Shown piece after piece: positions 1-4,888 of a stretch of DNA of 5,612 bases (within the stretch, counting starts at the first letter, position 1; each line of letters begins with the position of its first letter). The notes under the pieces are model-generated. The model was not told the DNA's origin, searched no databases, and worked only from the letters and a program-made list of their open reading frames with translations. Origin of the DNA: Gammaproteobacteria bacterium. GTDB lineage: Bacteria; Pseudomonadota; Gammaproteobacteria; Pseudomonadales; M0112. Position numbers and translations under genes: made by a program. The DNA is taken from positions 1 to 5,612 of the forward strand of contig SBFY01000068.1 of NCBI GenBank assembly GCA_006227085.1, written 5' to 3'.

Positions 1-9
1 CGCAGGCAG

Positions 10-38
10 AAAAAAGGCAGACCCGGAAGCCTGCCTTA
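10..38. terminator. Hairpin terminator at left edge
   Basis: AAGGCAG (14-20) pairs with CTGCCTT (31-37) around a 10-nt loop. On the minus strand the stem is followed by an unbroken run of six T (complement of 10-15), so it looks like a good intrinsic terminator for leftward transcripts. Rightward, the tail is the weaker TTATT. A competing pairing, GCAGGC (2-7) with GCCTGC (29-34), is also possible. It most plausibly ends a gene lying left of the window. No leftward gene that would need it is visible to its right. Confidence 0.55.
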
Positions 39-44
39 TTCCCG

Positions 45-97
45 CACATCCATGTGTCCTGCACCGTCCGTGTGCAAGTGCATCCATGCAGGATCAT
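45..97. repeat. Paired CAT-CC-ATG palindromes in intergenic DNA
   Basis: Two 12-bp interrupted palindromes share the core CATCCATG: CACATCCATGTG at 45-56 and TGCATCCATGCA at 79-90, starts 34 bp apart. In addition, TCCTGCA (57-63) is complementary to TGCAGGA (87-93), and with one bulge the stem can extend to 52-54/95-97, giving a hairpin of about 11 pairs. This could be a pair of protein-binding sites, a structured RNA, or chance in a short non-coding stretch. No open frame here resembles a gene. Confidence 0.35.
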
Positions 98-171
98 TAT
101 CCGCAAGCCGGTGAAAACATCCCAAGGGGCAATCACCGCAAACGCTGTGGGATATCCGCCATGCGGCTGCA

Positions 172-200
172 TTGACCCTGTTATCCCGCTGGTGTAGCGT
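172..200 (+). promoter_or_regulatory. Candidate sigma-70 promoter for xseB-ispA
   Basis: TTGACC at 172-177 matches five of six -35 consensus bases. After a 17-nt spacer comes TAGCGT at 195-200, which keeps the three most conserved -10 bases (T1, A2, T6). The predicted start near 207 would leave a leader of about 26 nt before xseB. This is read by eye; the -10 is poor apart from those bases. Confidence 0.42.
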
Positions 201-232
201 GACTCGCCCTCATTCCCTGCCGGACACACACC

Positions 233-523
233 ATGGCCAAGTCACGCAGTGATAAACCGTCAAGCAGTGATAAACCATCACGCAGCAACAAGTCATTCCA
301 GTTTGAAGAGGCCCTGGCCCGCCTGGAACAGCTGGTCGATGCCATGGAATCCGGTGAGCTCAGCCTGGAAGACTCCCTCAAGGCTTTCGAGGAAGGCATC
401 ACACTGACCCGGGACTGCCAGAAAGCCCTCGACCAGGCCGAGCAAAGCGTGCAGGTGCTGATGGAAAAACACGAAGGCTTCACGCTCACTGACCTCGACG
501 ACACGGACAACGACCAGGAATGA
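233..523 (+). CDS. xseB: Exodeoxyribonuclease VII small subunit
   Basis: Small subunit of exonuclease VII, a cytoplasmic nuclease that degrades single-stranded DNA from both ends. Many copies of XseB bind the catalytic XseA, which is not in this window. The 96-residue product has the family's all-helical core at about residues 22-76 (FEEALARLEQLV, ESGELSLEDSLKAFEEG, then QAEQSVQVL), followed by an acidic tail. Known homologues are near 80 residues; the excess is an N-terminal extension made of three hexapeptide repeats (residues 4-21: SRSDKP, SSSDKP, SRSNKS), encoded by 18-bp tandem units at 242-295. The start is the only workable one: an in-frame TGA lies at 200-202, no other start codon lies between, and the next internal Met is inside the core. 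The Shine-Dalgarno is weak. The stop overlaps the ispA start (ATGA, 520-523), so translation is probably coupled. Confidence 0.95.
   Translation: MAKSRSDKPSSSDKPSRSNKSFQFEEALARLEQLVDAMESGELSLEDSLKAFEEGITLTRDCQKALDQAEQSVQVLMEKHEGFTLTDLDDTDNDQE
242..295 (+). repeat. In-frame 18-bp tandem repeat in xseB
   Basis: Three consecutive 18-bp units lie at 242-259, 260-277 and 278-295. Units 1 and 2 differ at two positions (16/18 identical); unit 3 matches unit 1 at 12/18. They are in frame and encode SRSDKP, SSSDKP and SRSNKS, a basic, serine-rich, probably disordered leader on XseB. The pattern suggests slippage duplication followed by drift. Confidence 0.8.
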
Positions 524-1416
524 CAGCCGCCGCGTATCTCGATGCCTGCCAGCGGCGTGTGAATGCCGCCATGCTGGACATCCTCGGTGCAGCACCGTCG
601 CACTCCCCTGCCCTGGAACGCCTGCATGAAGCCATGCGCTACAGTGTCCTGCAAGGCGGCAAACGCACCCGTCCGGCCTTGTTATACGCCAGCATCGAAG
701 CCTGCACCGGCACGCCAGCACCCGCCTGTGCTGACACGGCTGCCGCTGCCATGGAATGCATTCATGCCTACTCGCTGGTGCATGATGATTTACCCGCCAT
801 GGACAATGATGATTTGCGGCGCGGGCAACCGACTTGCCATCGCGCCTTCGATGAGGCCACTGCCATCCTCGCTGGCGATGCCCTGCAAACCCTGGCGTTT
901 GATGCACTGGCTCACGATCCCGGCATCAGTGACGCACTGAAAATACGCCTGATCCAGTTACTGGCCCGTGGCAGCGGGCTGGCCGGCATGTGCGGCGGGC
1001 AAGCCATCGATTTGCAGATGGTTTCCCAATCGCCAGACCAGGCGACCCTCGAGCAGATGCACCGCCTCAAAACCGGCGCCCTGATCGAAACAGCAGTATT
1101 GATGGGAGCGGCACTGGCATCGGCAAGCACTGCCCAGACCGATGCCCTGTCACGCTTTGCGCGCGCCATCGGGCTGGCCTTCCAGGTCCATGACGACATC
1201 CTCGATGTCACTGCCGACACCGCCACACTGGGCAAGCCCCAGGGCTCCGACCAGGCTCGCAACAAACCGACATTCCCGGCCTTGCTGGGGCTGGAAGCCG
1301 CTCGCGAATACGCCCGGGCACTGGAGCAGGACGCCTTGTCCGCACTGGCGCCACTGGGCACACCGGCCGAACCGCTGCGGATGCTGGCCAGCTGGATCAT
1401 CCACCGCAGCCATTAA
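520..1416 (+). CDS. ispA: Farnesyl diphosphate synthase (geranyltranstransferase)
   Basis: Short-chain trans-prenyltransferase that condenses DMAPP and then GPP with IPP to make farnesyl diphosphate, the precursor of undecaprenyl carriers, quinone tails and other prenyl products. At 298 residues it has the normal bacterial length. Visible motifs: GGKRTRP at 46-52 (IPP binding), the first Asp-rich motif DDLPAMD at 89-95, CGGQAID at 158-164, KTGALIE at 184-190, and the second Asp-rich motif DDILD at 225-229. The aromatic Tyr84 five residues before the first motif, plus the two-residue insertion inside that motif, are the usual signature of bacterial FPP synthases and favour a C15 product over longer chains. 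The ATG overlaps the xseB stop by 4 nt, and AGGA directly abuts the start, which points to translational coupling. dxs follows 74 nt later on the same strand. A related geranylgeranyl synthase is possible but less likely. Confidence 0.97.
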   Translation: MTAAAYLDACQRRVNAAMLDILGAAPSHSPALERLHEAMRYSVLQGGKRTRPALLYASIEACTGTPAPACADTAAAAMECIHAYSLVHDDLPAMDNDDLRRGQPTCHRAFDEATAILAGDALQTLAFDALAHDPGISDALKIRLIQLLARGSGLAGMCGGQAIDLQMVSQSPDQATLEQMHRLKTGALIETAVLMGAALASASTAQTDALSRFARAIGLAFQVHDDILDVTADTATLGKPQGSDQARNKPTFPALLGLEAAREYARALEQDALSALAPLGTPAEPLRMLASWIIHRSH

Positions 1417-1447
1417 CGCCTGTCGGCACTGCCTTGTGCCTGCTTTA

Positions 1448-1468
1448 GCGCTACAATAAGCGCCTTTT
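1448..1468 (+). promoter_or_regulatory. Small hairpin / TACAAT box between ispA and dxs
   Basis: GCGCT (1448-1452) pairs with AGCGC (1459-1463) across a 6-nt loop and is followed by CTTTT (1464-1468), which resembles a weak intrinsic terminator. The same segment contains TACAAT (1452-1457), a good -10 hexamer, but there is no convincing -35 at 15-18 nt upstream. It could weaken read-through from ispA, give dxs its own weak promoter, or be chance: the stem is only five pairs. Confidence 0.27.
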
Positions 1469-1490
1469 CCGGATCACACCCATCCTGCCC

Positions 1491-3410
1491 ATGAAGCATT
1501 TCGAGCAGATTCCCCAGCAACAGCCCGGCACACCACTGCTGGACCAGGCGCCCGAGCCAGCCGCTTTGCGGGCACTGGCCGAAGCGGACCTGCCAGCACT
1601 GGCCGATGAGCTGCGTGAATACCTGCTGTGGTGCGTGGGCCAGACCGGTGGTCATTTCGGCGCCGGCCTGGGTGTGATCGAACTGACGATTGCGCTGCAT
1701 TATGTGTTCAACACCCCGCATGACCGCCTGGTCTGGGACGTGGGCCACCAGACATATCCGCACAAGATCCTCACCGGCCGTCGCGAAGCGATGCTCAGCC
1801 TGCGCCAGGCCGGTGGCCTGTCCGGTTTCCCGAAGCGGGCCGAGAGCGAGTACGACCCGTTCGGTGTCGGCCACTCCAGCACCAGCATCAGCGCCGCGCT
1901 GGGGATGGCACTGGCCGCCCGCGCCCAGCACATCGCCCGCAAAACCGTCGCGGTGATCGGCGATGGCGCAATGACCGCCGGCATGGCATTCGAAGCGCTG
2001 AACCACGCCGCCCACACCCGTGCCAACCTGCTGGTCATCCTGAACGACAACCAGATGTCGATCTCCCATAACCATGGTGGACTGGGCAGCTATTTCGCCA
2101 AGATCTGGGCCAGCAAGCTGTACACCACCGTGCGCGAAGGCGGCAAGAAAGTGCTGAGCCATATCCCGCCCGCACTGGAACTGGCCCGCCGCACCGAAGA
2201 GCACATGAAAGGCATGGTGTCACCCGGCACCTTGTTCGAGGAACTGGGCTTCAATTACATCGGTCCGCTGGACGGGCACGACCTGCCCGGCCTGATCCAC
2301 ACCCTGAAAAACCTGCGTGACCTGGATGGCCCGCAGATGCTCCATATCCAGACCTGCAAGGGCAAAGGCTACTTGCCTGCCGAGGCCGACCCGGTTGGCT
2401 TCCATGCCATCAACAAGATCGAACCGGTGCCCGCTAAACCCAAGCCGGTCAAGGCCAAGGGCCCGAAATACCAGGAAGTATTTGGTGACTGGCTGTGCCA
2501 GATGGCCGCCACCGATGAGCGACTGGTCGGCATTACCCCGGCCATGTGCGAAGGCTCCGGCATGACGCGTTTCGCCGCCGAATTCCCCGAGCGTTATCAC
2601 GATGTCGCCATCGCTGAACAGCATGCCGTCACGCTGGCCGCCGGGCTGGCCTGCGACGACATGAAACCGGTGGTCGCTATCTATTCCACCTTCCTGCAAC
2701 GCGCCTACGACCAGCTGATCCATGACGTGGCCCTGCAGGATCTCGATGTGCTGTTTGCCATTGACCGCGCCGGTCTCGTTGGCGAGGACGGCGCCACCCA
2801 CGCCGGCAGCTTTGATGTGAGTTACCTGCGTTGCATCCCGAACATGATGGTGATGACCCCCTCGGATGAGCAGGAAACCCGCCTGCTACTGACCACCGGC
2901 TACCTGCATGAGGGACCAGCGGCAGTGCGTTACCCACGCGGCACCGGCCCGAACAGCAAGACCAGCCGCAGCCTGGACACGGTAACGATTGGCCAGGCCG
3001 TTGTGCGCGAAAAAGGGCAAGGCGTGGCGCTGCTCTGTTTCGGGCCATTGCTGCATGCGGCCAAACCGGTGGCGAAAGAGCTGGGAGCAACATTGGTGGA
3101 CATGCGGTTTGTGAAACCGCTGGATGAAAGCCTCATCCGCGAGCTGGCTGGCAGTCACAGCCTGCTGGTCACACTGGAAGACAACGCCATTGCCGGTGGC
3201 GCTGGCGCTGCGGTCAGCGAATACCTGGCCGCACAAGGTCTGATGGTGCCCATCCTGCCATTGGGGCTGCCCGACCGTTATATCGACCATGCCGCACAGG
3301 CGCAGCAATACCGGGAATGTGGTCTCGACAGCGAGGGCATCCTGCGGGCTATCCGCCAACGCCTGCACAGCCTCGCGCCCGGCTCCCCCAGCCACGCCCG
3401 TCAGGGCTGA
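1491..3410 (+). CDS. dxs: 1-deoxy-D-xylulose-5-phosphate synthase
   Basis: Thiamine-diphosphate enzyme that joins pyruvate and glyceraldehyde 3-phosphate to give DXP and CO2. It is the entry step of the MEP isoprenoid route and also supplies DXP for thiamine thiazole and pyridoxal phosphate. The 639-residue product (E. coli: 620) has all three domains: ThDP-binding (about 1-310), pyrimidine-binding (about 327-490) and C-terminal transketolase-like (about 505-625). Visible residues: His55 in GGHFGAGLG (E. coli His49), the ThDP/Mg motif from GDGA at 157-160 to NDN at 185-187, His305 in VGFHAI, catalytic Glu376 in AIAEQHAV (E. coli Glu370), Arg404 in STFLQRAYDQ, and Asp433/His437 in GEDGATH. A Lys/Pro/Ala-rich linker (315-327) joins domains I and II. 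The ATG is supported by alignment to the E. coli N-terminus; no good Shine-Dalgarno precedes it. Its stop lies 3 nt from that of convergent ribA. Confidence 0.98.
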   Translation: MKHFEQIPQQQPGTPLLDQAPEPAALRALAEADLPALADELREYLLWCVGQTGGHFGAGLGVIELTIALHYVFNTPHDRLVWDVGHQTYPHKILTGRREAMLSLRQAGGLSGFPKRAESEYDPFGVGHSSTSISAALGMALAARAQHIARKTVAVIGDGAMTAGMAFEALNHAAHTRANLLVILNDNQMSISHNHGGLGSYFAKIWASKLYTTVREGGKKVLSHIPPALELARRTEEHMKGMVSPGTLFEELGFNYIGPLDGHDLPGLIHTLKNLRDLDGPQMLHIQTCKGKGYLPAEADPVGFHAINKIEPVPAKPKPVKAKGPKYQEVFGDWLCQMAATDERLVGITPAMCEGSGMTRFAAEFPERYHDVAIAEQHAVTLAAGLACDDMKPVVAIYSTFLQRAYDQLIHDVALQDLDVLFAIDRAGLVGEDGATHAGSFDVSYLRCIPNMMVMTPSDEQETRLLLTTGYLHEGPAAVRYPRGTGPNSKTSRSLDTVTIGQAVVREKGQGVALLCFGPLLHAAKPVAKELGATLVDMRFVKPLDESLIRELAGSHSLLVTLEDNAIAGGAGAAVSEYLAAQGLMVPILPLGLPDRYIDHAAQAQQYRECGLDSEGILRAIRQRLHSLAPGSPSHARQG

Positions 3411-3413
3411 TCC

Positions 3414-4013
3414 TTATCGTTCGTCCTGGTGATCGATCCAGTGCCCGAGCTTGCCGGCCTTGGTGGCCAGGTAGCGCTCATTGTGCGGGTTGCGACCCGT
3501 CTGCAAAGGCACCCGCTCGATAATCTCCGCACCCATGCCTTCCAAGGCACTGACCTTGCGCGGGTTATTGGTCATCAGCCGCACCTGGGTGATCCCCAGA
3601 TGCGCCAGCATGACCCGGCAAACACTGTAATCGCGCTGGTCGGCAGCAAAACCCAGCTGTTCGTTAGCTTCCACCGTATCCGCGCCCTGGTCCTGCAGGG
3701 CGTAGGCGCGGATCTTGTTCATCAAGCCAATGCCACGGCCTTCCTGCCGCAAATACAGCAATGCCCCGCGGCCGGCTTCGGCAATGCGCTTCAAGGCCGC
3801 TTCCAGCTGGGCACCGCAATCACAGCGCTGGCTGAACAGGGCATCACCGGTCAGGCACTCGGAATGCACCCGTACCAGCACCGGCTCACCATTCCCGCAC
3901 GCTCCCAGGGTCAGGGCGACATGCTCCTTGCCAGCATCATCGGTAAAACCGTGCAGGGTGAAGGTCGCCCACGGGGTTGGCAGTTGGGAGGATTCCACGA
4001 AACGAATAGACAC
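3414..4013 (-). CDS. ribA: GTP cyclohydrolase II
   Basis: Catalyses the first step of riboflavin synthesis: GTP is opened to 2,5-diamino-6-ribosylamino-4(3H)-pyrimidinone 5'-phosphate with release of formate and pyrophosphate. This is the stand-alone RibA form (199 residues; E. coli 196), not a RibB-RibA fusion. Zinc ligands are Cys53, Cys64 and Cys66 in the segment HSECLTGDALFSQRCDCG. RQEGRGIGL (89-97), Tyr104, and the catalytic Asp125 and Arg127 in FAADQRDY match E. coli Asp126/Arg128. TNNPRK (148-153) and the C-terminal HYLATK-like segment (here ERYLATKAGKLGH) are also conserved. The start is GTG (4011-4013). It is chosen because SIRFVESSQLPTPW aligns end to end with pseudomonad RibA N-termini; the ribosome site is weak. 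An extended -10 promoter lies about 35 nt upstream and leaves a leader of roughly 27 nt, too short for an FMN riboswitch. It is convergent with dxs and divergent from the barrel gene. Confidence 0.97.
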   Translation of the reverse strand: MSIRFVESSQLPTPWATFTLHGFTDDAGKEHVALTLGACGNGEPVLVRVHSECLTGDALFSQRCDCGAQLEAALKRIAEAGRGALLYLRQEGRGIGLMNKIRAYALQDQGADTVEANEQLGFAADQRDYSVCRVMLAHLGITQVRLMTNNPRKVSALEGMGAEIIERVPLQTGRNPHNERYLATKAGKLGHWIDHQDER

Positions 4014-4046
4014 CAGCAGATACCGGCCAGACCAAAAAGGGCGCCC

Positions 4047-4075
4047 ATTCTAGCAGGATGCATGGCGGGCAGGAA
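4047..4075 (-). promoter_or_regulatory. Extended -10 promoter for ribA
   Basis: Reading the minus strand, TGCTAGAAT (4055-4047) is an extended -10: the TG dinucleotide one base before TAGAAT, which matches TATAAT at five of six positions. The best -35 with a 17-nt spacer is the weak TTCCTG (4075-4070), as is common when an extended -10 is present. Transcription would begin near 4040, inside the 8-bp perfect palindrome GGGCGCCC (4039-4046), about 27 nt before the ribA GTG. Confidence 0.58.
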
Positions 4076-4088
4076 AACCCCGCAGCCC

Positions 4089-4117
4089 TTGCCCAAACCC
4101 CCTATTTTGCTTAGAGT
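4089..4117 (+). promoter_or_regulatory. Candidate promoter for the beta-barrel gene
   Basis: TTGCCC (4089-4094, four of six -35 bases) and TAGAGT (4112-4117, four of six -10 bases) are separated by exactly 17 nt. The predicted start is near 4124, giving a leader of about 85 nt. A perfect interrupted palindrome overlaps the -10 end and the start site. Both hexamers are moderate matches, so the call is tentative. Confidence 0.42.
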
Positions 4118-4128
4118 GACCGGGTCAC
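4116..4128. promoter_or_regulatory. Palindromic operator candidate GTGACC-G-GGTCAC
   Basis: A perfect inverted repeat with 6-bp arms and a 1-bp centre, in the divergent ribA/barrel-gene region. It overlaps the last bases of the proposed barrel-gene -10 and its predicted start site, a position where a dimeric repressor could block initiation. I cannot assign it to a regulator family. Confidence 0.4.
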
Positions 4129-4138
4129 AGCGTTGACC

Positions 4139-4165
4139 TGCTGAGCGGTTCGCCGCCCGGCAGCA
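4139..4165 (+). promoter_or_regulatory. UUCG-capped hairpin in barrel-gene leader
   Basis: In the proposed 5' leader, TGCTG (4139-4143) pairs with CAGCA (4161-4165). Inside, GCGG (4145-4148) pairs with CCGC (4153-4156) around the tetraloop TTCG, leaving a small asymmetric internal loop. It sits 31 nt upstream of the ribosome site, followed by an A/C-rich stretch likely to be single-stranded. It may stabilise the mRNA; no known riboswitch or thermometer fold is recognised. Confidence 0.35.
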
Positions 4166-4196
4166 ACAATAATGAGATCACACCACACGACATACG

Positions 4197-4202
4197 AAGG
4201 GG
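4197..4202 (+). promoter_or_regulatory. Ribosome binding site of the barrel gene
   Basis: AAGGGG lies 6 nt before the ATG at 4209. It is the clearest Shine-Dalgarno in the window and supports this start, which also places a proper signal peptide at the N-terminus. Confidence 0.75.
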
Positions 4203-4208
4203 TACCCT

Positions 4209-4844
4209 ATGACTTTCACTCGCAAAGCGCTCGTCGCTGCCGTTGCCTTGGCTGCCAGCAGCTTCAGCCTGGCTGACGACCAGACCAACACCGGCTTTTA
4301 CCTGGCTCTCGATGCCGGTCAGGCCAGCATGGACACCAGCATCAAATACCAACGTTTGGGTGACGGCTCTGTTTATGGCGCCCCGCTGTCGATCGACGAG
4401 CAGGAAAATGCCGCCATCTCCCTGAGCGGCGGCTTTGCTTTCAATGATTATGTGGCCCTGGAACTGGGTTACACCAACTATGGTGACAACGAAGACACCG
4501 CTTATTTTGCTGGCCCACCAGTCTATAGCCTGATCACCGAAATCACTGACATGCAGGCTGTGAACCTGAGCCTGCTGGTCGGCACCCCGGTCGGCGAGGA
4601 CTTTGGCATTTACTTCCGTACCGGCTACCAGGCCTGGGATATGGACGTGAAGGCCAGCGATAGCGCCGGCAATGTCGCCAGCGACGACTGGAACAAAGTG
4701 GGCTACCACTACGGTTTCGGCTTCAAGCTGGACATGACCGACAACCTGTCACTGCGTAACGAATACGTATGGCACAAGTTTGATGACGACGATGTCGACC
4801 TGGACATGCAGACCATCACCTTGGGTCTGGTGTTCACGTTCTGA
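4209..4844 (+). CDS. Acidic outer-membrane beta-barrel protein, unknown role
   Basis: A 211-residue exported protein. Residues 1-22 form a Sec signal peptide: Arg5-Lys6, a hydrophobic Ala/Val/Leu core, and a likely cut after SLA (22/23). The mature part alternates polar and apolar residues in about eight strands (roughly 29-37, 67-77, 80-90, 115-126, 131-145, 163-175, 178-190, 199-211) and ends in Phe after LGLVFTF, the terminal signature recognised by the BAM complex. This fits the small OmpA/OmpX-like eight-stranded barrel class. There is no C-terminal OmpA peptidoglycan domain, and I do not recognise a specific family member. The mature chain is strongly acidic: 31 Asp/Glu against 8 Lys/Arg by my count, including DDDDVDLD at 192-199 before the last strand. 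It has no cysteine. Such acidity suits a saline or metal-rich setting, but no ligand can be inferred. The gene appears monocistronic, with its own promoter and a terminator 18 nt after the stop. Confidence 0.85.
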   Translation: MTFTRKALVAAVALAASSFSLADDQTNTGFYLALDAGQASMDTSIKYQRLGDGSVYGAPLSIDEQENAAISLSGGFAFNDYVALELGYTNYGDNEDTAYFAGPPVYSLITEITDMQAVNLSLLVGTPVGEDFGIYFRTGYQAWDMDVKASDSAGNVASDDWNKVGYHYGFGFKLDMTDNLSLRNEYVWHKFDDDDVDLDMQTITLGLVFTF

Positions 4845-4862
4845 TCGACGTGATGCAATCAT

Positions 4863-4888
4863 AAAAAACCGCCTCCGGGCGGTTTTTT
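4863..4888. terminator. Bidirectional intrinsic terminator (barrel gene / thiE)
   Basis: A perfect 11-bp inverted repeat: six A and CCGCC (4863-4873), loop TCCG (4874-4877), then GGCGG and six T (4878-4888). In the rightward RNA the loop reads C(UCCG)G, a member of the very stable UNCG tetraloop class. The A/T arms supply a T-tract in either direction, so it can end both the barrel-gene transcript and the leftward thiE transcript. The thiE stop codon (4887-4889) lies partly inside the repeat. Confidence 0.93.

Noticed and set aside
150..157. 8-bp palindrome GGATATCC upstream of xseB
   Set aside because: A single short palindrome with no extension, repeat partner or suitable spacing to the promoter; easily chance.
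1417..1490. Thiamine (TPP) riboswitch in front of dxs
   Set aside because: The 74-nt gap is too short for the full element and lacks its conserved CUGAGA segment.
1413..2204. Long leftward open frame (263 codons) across the start of dxs
   Set aside because: It is antisense to the conserved ThDP domain of dxs, has no ribosome site or recognisable motif, and fits the codon-bias shadow expected in high-GC genes.
4014..4040. FMN riboswitch upstream of ribA
   Set aside because: The predicted leader is about 27 nt, far too short for the RFN element, and no conserved RFN segments are seen further upstream.
3429..4136. Long rightward open frame (235 codons) opposite ribA
   Set aside because: It lies antisense to a clearly conserved ribA with all catalytic and zinc residues. 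The translation shows no recognisable family and is a typical GC-rich antisense shadow.
4172..4276. Possible upstream open reading frame (34 codons) starting in the barrel-gene leader
   Set aside because: No Shine-Dalgarno precedes its ATG and it runs out of frame into the signal-peptide coding region, where the main gene has the strong AAGGGG site.
4125..4709. Leftward open frame opposite the barrel gene
   Set aside because: The opposite strand has a signal peptide, a strong ribosome site, strand periodicity and a terminal Phe; the leftward frame has none of these.
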